From positions 310,001 to 374,000 of the forward strand of contig CP114561.1 in assembly GCA_028865235.1 (NCBI GenBank): a DNA stretch of 64,000 nucleotides, read 5' to 3'. This DNA comes from Candidatus Manganitrophus sp. (GTDB taxonomy: Bacteria > Nitrospirota > Nitrospiria > SBBL01 > Manganitrophaceae). Below, in pieces: positions 31,031-40,707 of this stretch. Made by a program: the position numbers and the translations under genes. Every line of letters begins with the position of its first letter. Within the stretch, counting starts at the first letter, position 1. Under the pieces are notes generated by a model. That model was not told the origin of the DNA, ran no database searches, and was given only the letters and a program-made list of their open reading frames with translations.

Positions 31031-31622
31031 TCATGATACGCGATTGCTCCAAGCGTCGCAATCACTCACCCGATTATATCGAAAGCAGTCGGTCGTGTGA
31101 TCGTTCACCATCCCGACCGCCTGCATGAAGGAATAGCAAATCTTCGTCCCAACAAACTTGAAGCCTCGCTTCGTAAGATCCCGGCTCATCCGGTCGGAAA
31201 CATCCGACCAGCAGGGGAACCTCCTTGAAGGTCTTAAAGGAATTTCGGATCGGGCGGCCGTCGACAAAACCCCAGAGGTAGCGATCGAGCGATCCGAACT
31301 CTTTCCGAATTTCGAGACACTTCTGCGCGTTGAGGACGGCGGCGTAGATCTTCAGACGATTTCGAACGATTCCCGGATCGTCCAGCAGACATCGGATCTT
31401 CGCATCGGTGTACCACGCCACCTTCACCGGATCGAAGTCATCGAACGCTTTCCTGTAATTCTCCCGTTTCTCTAGAATGGTCCTCCAACTCAGTCCGGCC
31501 TGCGCTCCCTCCAGAATCAGAAATTCAAAGAGCCGGCGGTCGTCGTGCAGCGGCACACCCCATTCTTTGTCGTGATATTCAACCATGAGCGGGAGATCTC
31601 CCGCCCAACTGCACCGGACCAT
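31031..31622 (-). CDS. tag: DNA-3-methyladenine glycosylase I, one frameshift
   Basis: Base-excision enzyme that removes 3-methyladenine. MVRCSWAG gives zinc ligand Cys4, YHDKEWG gives His17, and NDHTTDC supplies the C-terminal His and Cys four apart, as in E. coli Tag. GLSWRTILEKRENYRKAFDDFD is the helix-hairpin-helix region. One extra base near 31215 moves the C-terminal third (DVSDRMSRDLTKRGFKFVGT) to another frame. Repaired length about 196 residues. Confidence 0.93.
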
Positions 31623-31645
31623 TCCATGATCTCCTGATCTTGAAG

Positions 31646-32257
31646 TTAACGGCGGGCCACTGGAATGACGAACTTGTTGGCGGTATGGGTTTCGGAGAAA
31701 CGAGCCACTTTGACGGCGACCAATCCGGCCTCTTTTGCCGCGGACAAGATCTCACTCTCCTGGATCCCTGTTTTGCCTTTCGGCGAGATCGTCCAGATGG
31801 CTCCTTCTCTCTTAATTGCTTTTACCAAGGTTTTTAATTTCTTTAAATCGGATAAAGTCTCGACACCCAGAAAAACCAAATCCGACCCTTTCTTCGCCTT
31901 ATCCTCCGAGATCTCTTTTGCCCGATCCTGCAATTCTTTCCGAAAAGACTCCTCTTGAACTTTCAAAACCGAGACAATAGAGTCGGTCTTGACCCCCAGC
32001 TTGTCGATCAGCCCCTTCGGGTTCCGGATCTTCTCCGCCCATTTTTCCGCCTGTAGACCCAATTGAAAAAGGGCGACCCCCTCTGGAAATGTCACCTTCA
32101 ACACCCGATCTTCCACCACGAGGGACTGAATGGTCTTGAAAGAAATCTCCAGGCGGAAATCGCCTCGAAAGAGGAGGGTGTCGGTCTCCAACAAGGCTTT
32201 GCCTTTGGAAGATCGCCCCGAAAAGACAACCGTGCATTGCTCTTCCAGTCCCATCAT
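31646..32257 (-). CDS. DUF3052-like protein
   Basis: About 203 residues from ATG 32257, which has AGGAGGGG just upstream. The first 70 residues are beta-rich (EEQCTVVFSGRSSKGKALLETDTLLFRG). The rest (LGVKTDSIVSVL, DLVFLGVETLSDLKKLKTLV, GAIWTISPKGKTGIQESEIL, GLVAVKVARFSETHTANKFVI) resembles the DUF3052 family, which has no established function. I am fairly sure of the family, not of a role. It follows tag on the same strand order but is transcribed first. Confidence 0.7.
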   Translation of the reverse strand: MMGLEEQCTVVFSGRSSKGKALLETDTLLFRGDFRLEISFKTIQSLVVEDRVLKVTFPEGVALFQLGLQAEKWAEKIRNPKGLIDKLGVKTDSIVSVLKVQEESFRKELQDRAKEISEDKAKKGSDLVFLGVETLSDLKKLKTLVKAIKREGAIWTISPKGKTGIQESEILSAAKEAGLVAVKVARFSETHTANKFVIPVARR

Positions 32258-32415
32258 TGCCCCTCCTAATGAGTCACCCGATGATCTGCTCCGCCGAAAT
32301 GTAGCAAAACCATCGGGAGAAATCCACATCGATCTCTCAGTCGGCCGGCGCGGAAAGGATTCGCTCGTTCCAGGAAAATCAATCGACCCTCCAAAGAGAA
32401 AACGTTGAATTCATC

Positions 32416-32443
32416 TTGACTTTTTGGACGTAAATCGTACATT
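32416..32443 (+). promoter_or_regulatory. Probable promoter upstream of the 32518 gene
   Basis: TTGACT at 32416-32421, 16-base spacer, TACATT at 32438-32443; 75 bases before the start codon. A CTCTGAGAGGGG sequence near 32479 forms a small hairpin in the leader. Confidence 0.55.
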
Positions 32444-32517
32444 ATCTAGCGATTCTTCATCATGTAAATCCAACTTCCCCTCTCTGAGAGGGGGCACCCA
32501 GGGAGTGAGGCGATTCG

Positions 32518-33217
32518 ATGAGCATAACAAGTGTTTATACCAGCCCGGAAAAGCAGCTTGAAAAGTGGCGGGAACTCAATGATTTTATCAAGAAACAGTT
32601 CGCCAAAGATGCCATCCCGGACGAAGCCTTCAAGGCGATCGAACCGAAACTGAAGGGGTTGACGAGCAAGAGTCGTCTTTTCTACGGATTCGGCGACAAC
32701 GGCCAAGGTCAAGCCGACCCTTTTTTGACGGGACATATCTTCGCGACTTACCTCACGGGAAAATACCACCTCGATAAATCCCGTTTCGTCGATTTTTATC
32801 CGTCTCCGCCCGATCCGTTACGCTTCGACTTCTACCGGCCGAAGATCAAAATGCGCGACGGCGCCGCGCCCCGCCCTAAAGGGTTTTATATCAAAGAGCT
32901 CCTCCCGAAAGATTATGAAGAAGGATTGGGCGCCTCCTACAAAGACCAGTCGCCGAACGACATCCGGAAAATGTCCCCTTGGGGGATCGGTCCGGAGGGA
33001 TTCGAGTTCCTCGCGGTCGAAGAAGCCCTATTACCCGCTTCTATCCGAGAAGAAGGTCCCGGTCTATGTCCTTGGCGATTACTCGGTTTCTCCCTACGGC
33101 GAGAGCGATTTTTCCAGCACCATCTTCATCGGCGCCGCTCGCGAGAAGGTGGAAATCGGCTGCACCAATTCCCAGGACAACATCGCGAAGTATCGCGCTT
33201 CCCATTTTGCATCGTAA
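32518..33217 (+). CDS. Uncharacterised protein, one frameshift
   Basis: About 232 residues when one surplus base near 33020 is removed. The N-terminus is helical (YTSPEKQLEKWRELNDFIKKQF). The centre holds GLTSKSRLFYGFGDNGQGQAD and DFYPSPPDPLRFDFYRPKI, and the C-terminus is beta-rich (VPVYVLGDYSVSPYGESDF, REKVEIGCTNSQDNIAKYRA). No signal peptide, membrane helix or known catalytic motif. I do not recognise the family. It stands alone between DUF3052 and ilvD, with its own promoter. Confidence 0.7.
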
Positions 33218-33313
33218 CCTCTTTTGTCCAAGGGCGAACAGGCCGGCTTTGCGTAAAGGCAATCCGATCTGTTCGCCCTCGTCTTTGAAACATAGAATGA
33301 AGGATTCCAGATC

Positions 33314-34986
33314 ATGCCCTCCAAGTTAAAACACAAAAGCCACATCATCACCGACGGTCCCGACCGGGCCGCGGCGCGGTCTTACTTCAAATCGATCGGT
33401 TTTACCGACGAAGATCTGCGCAAGCCGATTATCGGAGTTGCCAACACCTGGATCGAAGCGATGCCTTGCAACTTTCACCTCCGGCGTCTTTCGGCGAAGG
33501 TGAAAGAGGGGATTCGGGCCGCCGGCGGAACGCCGATGGAATACAACACCATCGCGATCTCCGACGGAATCAGCATGGGAACGGAAGCGATGAAAACGTC
33601 GCTGATCAGCCGGGAGGTGATCGCCGATTCGATCGAGCTCTGCGCCCGCGGCTACCTCTTCGACGCCGTCGTCGCCCTCTCCGGCTGCGACAAAACGATT
33701 CCCGGCACCGTCATGGCGCTCGCACGATTGGATCTTCCCTCGGTGATGCTCTACGGCGGATCGATCGCCCCCGGACGATTCGAAGGACGCGACGTCACGA
33801 TTCAAGATGTTTTCGAGGGGATCGGCGCCTTCGCGAAGGGGAAGCTGACCGAGCTTCAGATGGCCGATCTGGAAGAGCACGCATGTCCCGGGGCCGGCGC
33901 CTGCGGGGGACAGTTCACCGCCAACACCATGGCCTTGGCGATGGAGGTCCTTGGCATCTCCTTGATGGGAACCGCCGGCGTGCCGGCGGAAGATGCCGAG
34001 AAAGACCGGGTCGCCTTCGAAGTCGGACGCCAAATAGTTGAAATCCTCAAGAACGATATTCGCCCGAGCCGGATCATCACCCGCAAATCGATCGAAAACG
34101 CCATCGTCTCGGTCGCCGCAAGCGGCGGCTCGACGAACGCCGTCCTCCACTTTCTCGCGATCGCGCGGGAGATGGGCATCAAGCTCGACATCGACGACTT
34201 CGACAAGCTGAGTTCCAAGACCCCGCTGCTGTGCGATCTGAAGCCGGGGGGAAAGTACGTCGCCACCGACATGCACCGCGCCGGGGGGAACCGTCTCCTC
34301 GCCAAAAGACTTCTTGATGCAAAGCTGCTACATGGAAATCAGAAAACCGTCAGCGGGAAAACGATCGGGGAGGAGGCGATGTCGGCGCAGGAAACGCCGG
34401 GACAGATGGTCGTCCGCCCTCTGACAGATCCGATCAAAAAAAGCGGCGGGCTGGTCATTCTCAAGGGAAATCTCGCTCCGGAGGGCTGCGTTGTGAAGGT
34501 GGCCGGGCATGAGCGGATGCTCCACAGCGGTCCGGCGCGTGTTTTCGATTGCGAGGAAGACGCCTTCGCCGCCGTCCAAAAAGGAAAAATCAAAGCGGGG
34601 GATGTCATTGTCATCCGCTACGAGGGACCGAAGGGGGGCCGGGAATGCGGGAGATGCTCGGCGTCACAGCGGCCCTGATGGGGGCGGGGCTCGGCGACTC
34701 GGTCACGCTGCTGACAGACGGGCGCTTCTCCGGCGCGACCCGCGGCCTGATGGCGGGACATGTCGCTCCGGAAGCGGCGGTCGGAGGACCGATCGCCGCG
34801 CTGAAGAACGGAGACATCATCACCTTCGACATCAAGGCGCGTGAGCTGAGCGTCGCCCTTTCGCAAAAAGAGATCAAAATCCGCCTAAAAAACTGGAAAG
34901 CACCGAAGCCCCGCTACAAGAGCGGCGTCATGGCGAAGTATGCGCGCCACGTCTCGTCGGCGGCGGAAGGGGCGATCACCACTTAG
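33314..34986 (+). CDS. ilvD: Dihydroxy-acid dehydratase, one frameshift
   Basis: Iron-sulfur enzyme of valine, leucine and isoleucine synthesis (dihydroxyisovalerate to ketoisovalerate). Cluster cysteines lie in MPCNFHL (about 52), [10 protein letters not shown] (about 122) and [18 protein letters not shown] (about 195). C-terminal [19 protein letters not shown] completes the active site. One base is missing at about 34641 ([10 protein letters not shown]), splitting the last 110 residues off. Repaired length about 557 residues. No other branched-chain genes are nearby. Confidence 0.97.
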
Positions 34987-34996
34987 AAAGGGAAAG

Positions 34997-35954
34997 ATGA
35001 CCGAACCGATCGCACTTCCCCCGAGCATCTCAAAATCCAAACAAGGCCAAACCGAATTCGTCACCTCCGATTTCGGCCATGTCTACGTTCCGTCGCGCGT
35101 CCTCTACAAAGGAAACACCGGCTTGCAGGAGATCGAGGTGTATGAGACCGACACCTTCGGCCGGATTATGTTCCTCGATGGAAAGATCCAGGTCTCTTAC
35201 CTCGACGAAGAGCGCTACCATCAATACCTCGTTCAAGGGCCGCTCCTCGCCTGCGAGAATCCGAAGAGCATTTACATCATCGGCGGCGGGGACGGCGGCG
35301 CAATCGAAGAGGCGGCGAAACATCCCGGCATCGAGCGGATCGTGATGGCGGAGATCGATCAGGTGGTCATCGACAAATCGAAGGAATATCTTCCGGAGAT
35401 CTCGCGCGGCGCCTTCGACGACAAACGGCTCGACCTTCGCTGCGTCGATGCGCTGAAGGACTTGCACGAAGAAAAAAACCGATTACGACGTGATCATTGT
35501 CGATCTCACCGAACCGCATGGCCCGTCTAAGATGCTCTACACGAAGGAGTTCTACCAGCTCCTCGCCTCGCGCCTGACGGAAGGGGGAATGGTCGGCGTT
35601 CACACCGACAACTTCGATCTCTTCCCCGAATCGTATGGGACGATCTACAACACATTGAAGTCGGCCTTCGGCGCCAACATTCTCACCGCGCATGTCGGGA
35701 TGCCCTGCTTCGGGATGGAGTGGTCGTATCGGATCGTCTCGCCGTATCGGATCAACTTCGAACGGATCGAGAAGAACTTCCGCGCCGCCGTTCAACACGG
35801 CATGCAGCTCGATTATTTCCATCCCTCCACCTATCTCGCCCAGCCGACGGCGCGCGAGCGTGCCGTCATCGAAAAGTTCAACCGCGTTTCCACCAATGCC
35901 AGCCCCTATGACAAGTTCGAGCAAGCGGCGAGCTACATCACCGGAAAAATATAG
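34997..35954 (+). CDS. speE: Spermidine synthase-like aminopropyltransferase, one frameshift
   Basis: Transfers aminopropyl from decarboxylated SAM to putrescine. Markers: GLQEIEVYETDTFGRIMFLDG, the SAM-site IIGGGDGGAIEEAAKH, ERIVMAEIDQVVIDKSKEYLP, and the catalytic-base region DYDVIIVDLTEPHG. One extra A at about 35474 breaks the frame just before DYDVII. About 318 residues when repaired, a little long because of an N-terminal extension and a C-terminal tail. 10 bp after ilvD. A Puu-like catabolic cluster lies at 50.7-55 kb, so the organism may both make and break down polyamines. Confidence 0.93.
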
Positions 35955-35965
35955 AGCGGGGAGTC

Positions 35966-36883
35966 ATGGGAACAAAACCGGGCGAATGGGCAGTGAAAGC
36001 ACCGCTGAGCGCCCCGCGATCCCATCCCGCCGTCGCTGTCTATAACGGCGAAGATCTACTCTTTCGGCGGCGGCGGCCCCGCCTTCAAAAGCCTCAACCT
36101 CTCCGAAGTTTACGATCCCAAAACCGACCTGTGGTCCTCGCTCCGTCCGATGCCGACGCTCCGCTCCGGCGCGATGGCGGCGACGATCGGCGACGTAATT
36201 TATGTGATCGGCGGCGGGTTCAAAAACCCGACGGCAAGTTTAAATTCCTCACCACGGTTGAGCTCTACTTTCCAAAGGAAGACCGCTGGGAAACCGGCCC
36301 CGACCTGCTCCAGCCGCACGACTATCCCGCCTCGACGATTCTCGACGGAAAGATTTACATCATCGGCGGCCATCACCCGAACGCCACCGAAGGAGGCCCG
36401 CAGACCGATCCGGCTTTTTCGTTCTCAGAGCGCTGGTCGCCCGGAATGAAAGGATGGGAAGAGATCGCCCCGATGCCGACGCCGCGCTTTGCCGCCTCGG
36501 CCGTTGTGACGCACGGGCAGCTCTGGGCGCTCGGCGGGGTTGCCTTCACGCCGCAGGGGTTCAATGAATATGATCGGATTGAGATCTTCGATCCGAAGAT
36601 GGGAAAGTGGACGGTCAATTCGCTGAAGCTCCCCTGGGGCTCGGCAGGGCAAGGGGCCTGCGTGGTGAACGGTCGGCTCTACATCTTCGGCGGCTTTCGG
36701 GGAGATGAGGGGATCGGCACGCATGGCGCGGTCTATGATTCGACTTCAAAGAAATGGTCGGAGCTTCCGCCGATGCCGGAGGCGAGGGCCGCGATGGGAA
36801 TCGCCGTCATTGATGGAACGATCTACCTCCTCGGCGGCTGGGCGAAGGATCGATCCGTGATGGGGTCGGTGGTTGCTTTTTAG
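35966..36883 (+). CDS. Kelch-repeat protein, two frameshifts
   Basis: About 305 residues forming a beta-propeller. Repeats with the kelch double glycine are visible: FGGGGPAFKSLNLSEVYDP, VIGGGFKNP, IIGGHHPN, ALGGVAFTPQ, IFGGFRGDEG and LLGGWAKD. An extra G near 36050 and a compensating change near 36228 put repeats one and two in another frame. No signal peptide, so probably cytoplasmic. It starts 11 bp after speE and is likely co-transcribed. Role unknown; kelch propellers bind proteins or act as oxidases, but no copper-oxidase motif is seen. Confidence 0.8.
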   Translation: MGTKPGEWAVKAPLSAPRSHPAVAVYNGEDLLFRRRRPRLQKPQPLRSLRSQNRPVVLAPSDADAPLRRDGGDDRRRNLCDRRRVQKPDGKFKFLTTVELYFPKEDRWETGPDLLQPHDYPASTILDGKIYIIGGHHPNATEGGPQTDPAFSFSERWSPGMKGWEEIAPMPTPRFAASAVVTHGQLWALGGVAFTPQGFNEYDRIEIFDPKMGKWTVNSLKLPWGSAGQGACVVNGRLYIFGGFRGDEGIGTHGAVYDSTSKKWSELPPMPEARAAMGIAVIDGTIYLLGGWAKDRSVMGSVVAF

Positions 36884-36900
36884 AGGAGTAGTAGAATTGA

Positions 36901-36929
36901 TTTAAACCTTCTAAACACTCTGATATAAT
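36901..36929 (+). promoter_or_regulatory. Probable promoter of the toxin-antitoxin pair
   Basis: Perfect TATAAT at 36924-36929, with a weak -35 (TTTAAA) 17 bases upstream. Starts about 35 bp before the antitoxin gene; such operons are usually autorepressed. Confidence 0.45.
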
Positions 36930-36969
36930 TCAAGGGTGATCTTTTCAAAAAATAAGAAGGAATATCGAT

Positions 36970-37170
36970 ATGCTGGATTTAAAACGACTTAAGCTTCAAT
37001 ACGTTACTGATAAGGGTGGTGAGAAAAAGGCGGTTATCTTACCCATAGAAGAATTTGAGGAGCTCATTGAAGATATTGAAGACCTTGCTGCTGTTGCAGA
37101 GCGCCGCGAAGAGCCGACCGTCCTACATGAGGAATTAATCACAGAGCTGAAACGAGATGGCCTTATTTAG
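36970..37170 (+). CDS. RelB/Phd-like antitoxin
   Basis: 66 residues. The N-terminal half (RLKLQYVTDKGGEKKAVILPIEEFEELIEDIEDL) matches the strand-helix pattern of small prevent-host-death or RelB-type antitoxins; the C-terminal part is acidic and probably wraps the toxin. AGAAGGAATATCG gives the ribosome-binding site. It overlaps the toxin gene by 14 bp, the standard antitoxin-first arrangement. Confidence 0.85.
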   Translation: MLDLKRLKLQYVTDKGGEKKAVILPIEEFEELIEDIEDLAAVAERREEPTVLHEELITELKRDGLI

Positions 37171-37420
37171 TATCCGTTGGAAAAGCTCCGCCGTAAAAGA
37201 ATTAAAAAGGCTTTCCAAAGATACTATTTCAAGAATTATCAAAGCTGTAGAAAAGTTATCCGAAACACCGTATCCCGACGGCGTTCGCAAACTAGTAGGG
37301 TCGGAACATACCTATCGTATTCGGGTCGGGGACTACCGGGTCATTTACACCATACTCCGCTCAGACCTTGTAATCGAAATTGTCCGAGTGGGACATCGCA
37401 AAGATATTTACAATAAATAA
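37157..37420 (+). CDS. RelE/ParE-superfamily toxin
   Basis: 87 residues with the RelE fold: FSIRWKSSAVKELKRLSKDT, PYPDGVRKLVGSEHTYRIRVGDYRVIYTI and a C-terminal IVRVGHRKDIY. The basic LVGSEHTYRIRVGDYR stretch is the typical RNA-contact region of ribosome-dependent RNases such as RelE/YafQ. Forms a type II pair with the upstream antitoxin. Specificity cannot be inferred. Confidence 0.92.
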   Translation: MALFSIRWKSSAVKELKRLSKDTISRIIKAVEKLSETPYPDGVRKLVGSEHTYRIRVGDYRVIYTILRSDLVIEIVRVGHRKDIYNK

Positions 37421-37693
37421 ATCCTTTTTCACTCTTTTTAAAATCTAAATACATAAAACGTCGCTTCTCTTGCTTCTTTAGCAAGGGATCATAGAAAATA
37501 CCTTTCACAATGGTTCTCCATCACACACCTTTCTCATGCTGCCCGCATCTTCTTGATAAATAAACCTTGACCTTTGAAAGTAATTTCAACTACCCTCAAT
37601 AATTGACCGACCATCCGATTTCGGTCTGATTCGGCAAGATCGATCCAGGAAGACAAACCATCAACCGTCTAACCAAACAGAGGGGGAACGAAG
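37421..37693. other. Intergenic region, about 270 bp
   Basis: AT-rich. No gene or terminator with a clear T-tail found. A small inverted repeat GACCGA...TCGGTC lies near 37609-37625 upstream of the CHRD gene; it could be an operator but is weak evidence. Confidence 0.4.
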
Positions 37694-38280
37694 ATGAAAA
37701 AATCTCTGACATACCTCCTGATAGGTGCCGCGCTCATCCTGCTTCAAACCGCACCCGCTTTTTCGCACGAAGACAATGACGATGGACCGCCGCCCGCTCG
37801 ACCGCCCAGGCCGATCGGACTCTCCGCCCGATTGGGGGGCTGCCCGAGGTTCCTTCGGTTTCGTCCACGGGGAGTGGTCAATTCAAGGCAACCGTCAATG
37901 CGGATCGGACTGAAATCACCTGGTCGTTGAGTTATGACAACACAGAAGGGGAAATCTTCATGGCCCATATCCACTTCGGACAGCAACATACCAACGGAGG
38001 GATCTCCGTCTGGTTCTGCGGCGATCCCGACAGCCCCTCTCCACCGCCGCCATCGGTTCCCGCCGGTCTTCCCATCTGCCCGCTGAGCGGGACATTGGAG
38101 GGATCGTTCACCGCCGCGGACGTCATCGGTCCGGCCGGGCAGGGGATCGCCGCCGGGGAGTTCGAAGAGTTCGTGAACGCCATCCTCAGCGGAGCCACGT
38201 ACGTCAACGTGCACTCCCTCAAACATCCTCCCGGCGAAATCCGCGGACAAATCGATTCACGCCGGTTCGGCCCGCGCTGA
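37694..38280 (+). CDS. Secreted CHRD-domain protein, one frameshift
   Basis: About 195 residues. Signal peptide MKKSLTYLLIGAALILLQ... cleaved after AFS, a Pro-rich linker, then a CHRD (chordin) domain: LPEVPSVSSTGSGQFKATV, TEITWSLSYDN, FMAHIHFGQ, and the terminal GATYVNVHSLKHPPGEIRGQI. One G is missing in the run at about 37834-37839. Chordin-like domains are exported and may bind metals or extracellular ligands, but their role in bacteria is unsettled. Ends just before a strong terminator. Confidence 0.85.
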
Positions 38281-38305
38281 GATTTCGTCTACGTTCCGAA
38301 AATCG

Positions 38306-38345
38306 ACCGGCCAAGGGGGTTGCGCCCTCCTTGGCCGGTTTTGTT
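38306..38345 (+). terminator. Rho-independent terminator
   Basis: 11-bp stem ACCGGCCAAGG (38306-38316) with CCTTGGCCGGT (38329-38339), tail TTTTGTTT. Ends the CHRD transcript. Confidence 0.88.
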
Positions 38346-38371
38346 TAGCTGTCCTTCAAAGAAAGATGAAA

Positions 38372-38400
38372 TTGATTTTGTAAAGAACATGGCCTATAGT
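38372..38400 (+). promoter_or_regulatory. Promoter of the sigma-54 activator gene
   Basis: TTGATT at 38372-38377, 17-base spacer, TATAGT at 38395-38400; 33 bases before the start codon. A sigma-70-type promoter, so the activator itself does not need sigma-54. Confidence 0.65.
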
Positions 38401-38432
38401 ATAAACCGGTCAAAAGGATTGATCCTTCCCTT

Positions 38433-40508
38433 ATGAACAACGCGTCAGAGCAGACCCCGGATCAGCAGGTCGGGCGGTATCGCTCCCTGCTGGAAGTTAC
38501 GGAGGCGATCGCCCTCCATCGGGATCTTCATGAACTCTTTCGAGATCTCGCCCAACGTCTTCCACAAGTCGTTTCCGTTCATTTCGTCGGCCTCTCCTTA
38601 TACAATGCCGAACGCAACACGGTTCGCCTTCATACCCTCCAGGCAAACGTTCCGGCGGAGATCATCGGCGGTCACGAATCATCCCTTGAAAACTCCCCGG
38701 CCGGGTTCGTCTGGAAACAACAGGATGCGCTGATCGTTCACGATGTGAATGAGGAAGACCGCTGGCCCGAGACAATCCGAAGAATGAAGGAGGACGGGAT
38801 CAACTCATTCTGCGTTGTTCCACTGACGACACCGGTAGGTCGATTGGGTGCGATCATTTTTTCTAGCTTGAAGAAGGCCGCTTACGATGGTTGCGATCTT
38901 GAATTCTTGAAGCAGGTCGGCAAACAGGTCGCGCTCGCCGTCGAGAATGCGCTGAACTTCCAAAACGCCCAGTCGTATCAGAAGCAGCTGACGCGTGAAC
39001 GCGACCGGCAGCGTTTACTTTTGGAGATCAACAACGCGGTGGTTTCCCACCTTAATTTGGGGGATCTCCTGAAAGCCATCTCCGCCTGCCTGCGCCAAGT
39101 CATCCCGCACGACCTGGCCGCCATCTCGCTTTATGACCCCGAGAGTCGCCAGTTGCTCTCCCATGCGCTCGACTTTCCAAAGAATCAGGAGTTCTTCGGA
39201 ATCGGCCTTCCCATTCCGATCGAGGGGACACCGGCCGGGCGCGCATTCACCTCGCGCCAAACCGTCCTCGTGCGCCATCTCGATCTCGCTCAGTTTCCGG
39301 AGGAATTGATCAAAAGCGCCGCCGCGGAAGGATTGAAATCGGGTTGCAGTATTCCTCTCATCTCGCATCACCGGGTGCTGGGAACGCTCGAAATCGCCAG
39401 CCTGCATGACGATGCCTTCACCGAACAGGATGCGGAGCTTCTCACACAAGTCGGAAGCCAGATCGCGATCGCCGTCGAGAACGCCCTCGCCTATCAGCAG
39501 ATTGAAGCGCTTAAAAACAAATTGGCCAAAGAGAAGCTTTACCTTGAAGAAGAGATCCGCGCCACCGGACACAACTTCGAAGAGATCGTCGGTGAGAGTG
39601 CGGCGCTGAAGCGAATCCTCCAGCAGGTGGAGACCGTGGCGCCGACCGATTCCACGGTGCTGATTCAGGGGGAAACCGGCACCGGCAAGGAGCTTATCGC
39701 GCGGGCGATCCACAATCTCAGCGGACGACACGAGCGGACATTCGTGAAGATGAACTGCGCCGCGATTCCCACCGGATTGTTGGAGAGTGAGTTGTTCGGC
39801 CATGAGCGGGGCGCCTTCACCGGCGCGATTGCGCAAAAGATCGGCCGGTTCGAGTTGGCCCATCAGGGAACGTTGTTCCTGGACGAGATTGGGGACATCT
39901 CTTTAGAGCTGCAGTCCAAATTACTCCGAGTGCTTCAGGAACAAGAATTCGAGCGGCTCGGGAGCAATCGAACGATTAAAGTGAACGTCCGCCTGATTAC
40001 GGCGACAAACCAGGATCTTGCTCAAATGGTCGCCGAGAAACATTTCCGGGGCGACCTTTACTACCGTCTCAACGTCTTTCCGGTCACCCTCCCTTCGCTG
40101 CGGGAGCGCACCGAGGATATCCCTTTGCTCATCCGTTATTTCGCCCAAAAATATGCACGGCAGATGAATAAACCAATCGAGACGATCCCAGCAGAGGCGA
40201 TCGCGGCCCTCTCGAAGTACCCCTGGCCCGGCAACATTCGCGAGCTCGAAAATCTGATCGAACGCTCTGTCATCCTCTCCCAGGGGACCGAGCTGCGTGT
40301 TCCTCTCGGAGAGCTGAAAGGGTCCGCGGCGGCTTCGTCTGATGGAAACGCCACACTGGAAGCGGCGGAGCGCAAACATATCCTCCGTGTTCTCCAAGAA
40401 ACCAATTGGGTCATCGGCGGGCCCTCCGGCGCCGCAACCCGCCTCGGAATGAAGCGGACGACCCTGCAATCGAAGATTCAAAGGCTCGGCATTACCCGCC
40501 CTTCATAA
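38433..40508 (+). CDS. Sigma-54-dependent activator, GAF-GAF-AAA+-Fis (FhlA-like)
   Basis: 691 residues. Two GAF sensor domains (about 20-175 and 195-345), a short coiled coil, then the AAA+ domain: Walker A GETGTGKELIARAIH near 413, the sigma-54 contact loop GAFTGA near 462, Walker B GTLFLDEIGDI, and the R-finger region FRGDLYYRLNVFPV. The C-terminal Fis helix-turn-helix (about 645-690) ends LGMKRTTLQSKIQRLGI. Layout equals FhlA of formate-hydrogen lyase control, but no hydrogenase genes are near. It lies just upstream of palindromic sites, a -24/-12 promoter and an efflux operon, its likely targets. Confidence 0.93.
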   Translation: MNNASEQTPDQQVGRYRSLLEVTEAIALHRDLHELFRDLAQRLPQVVSVHFVGLSLYNAERNTVRLHTLQANVPAEIIGGHESSLENSPAGFVWKQQDALIVHDVNEEDRWPETIRRMKEDGINSFCVVPLTTPVGRLGAIIFSSLKKAAYDGCDLEFLKQVGKQVALAVENALNFQNAQSYQKQLTRERDRQRLLLEINNAVVSHLNLGDLLKAISACLRQVIPHDLAAISLYDPESRQLLSHALDFPKNQEFFGIGLPIPIEGTPAGRAFTSRQTVLVRHLDLAQFPEELIKSAAAEGLKSGCSIPLISHHRVLGTLEIASLHDDAFTEQDAELLTQVGSQIAIAVENALAYQQIEALKNKLAKEKLYLEEEIRATGHNFEEIVGESAALKRILQQVETVAPTDSTVLIQGETGTGKELIARAIHNLSGRHERTFVKMNCAAIPTGLLESELFGHERGAFTGAIAQKIGRFELAHQGTLFLDEIGDISLELQSKLLRVLQEQEFERLGSNRTIKVNVRLITATNQDLAQMVAEKHFRGDLYYRLNVFPVTLPSLRERTEDIPLLIRYFAQKYARQMNKPIETIPAEAIAALSKYPWPGNIRELENLIERSVILSQGTELRVPLGELKGSAAASSDGNATLEAAERKHILRVLQETNWVIGGPSGAATRLGMKRTTLQSKIQRLGITRPS

Positions 40509-40518
40509 CGCCGACCTT

Positions 40519-40556
40519 TCGGCACCTGCCGATATATCGGCACGCCATCATCGGCA
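40519..40556 (+). promoter_or_regulatory. Cluster of TCGGCA repeats, probable activator binding sites
   Basis: Four TCGGCA/TGCCGA half-sites in 38 bp: 40519-40524, a perfect 16-base palindrome TGCCGATATATCGGCA at 40527-40542, and 40551-40556. They lie about 95-130 bp upstream of a sigma-54-type promoter, the usual position of enhancer sites bound by such activators. Confidence 0.65.
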
Positions 40557-40649
40557 CCTTCCCCCGAATCCTCCATACAGCTTTTCCGAATAAATCCTAT
40601 TTCTCTTTGTTTATCGGGCTTTAACTCCTTGCCCAAACGCGAGCCTCTT

Positions 40650-40666
40650 TTGGAATAGAGATTGCT
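40650..40666 (+). promoter_or_regulatory. Candidate sigma-54 (-24/-12) promoter
   Basis: TTGG at 40650-40653 and TTGCT at 40662-40666, giving the invariant GG-N10-GC spacing (GG 40652-40653, GC 40664-40665). The -24 half lacks the preferred CAC, so it is a medium-strength match. It lies 42 bp before the STAS gene and after the enhancer-like repeats. Confidence 0.6.
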
Positions 40667-40707
40667 CTCTGTTGGAGGCAACAGGTTGGACGAGGAGTCG
40701 ATGCACC

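Noticed and set aside
33326..34276. Minus-strand frame of 316 codons opposite ilvD
   Set aside because: Low-complexity shadow; the plus strand has the dihydroxy-acid dehydratase cysteines.
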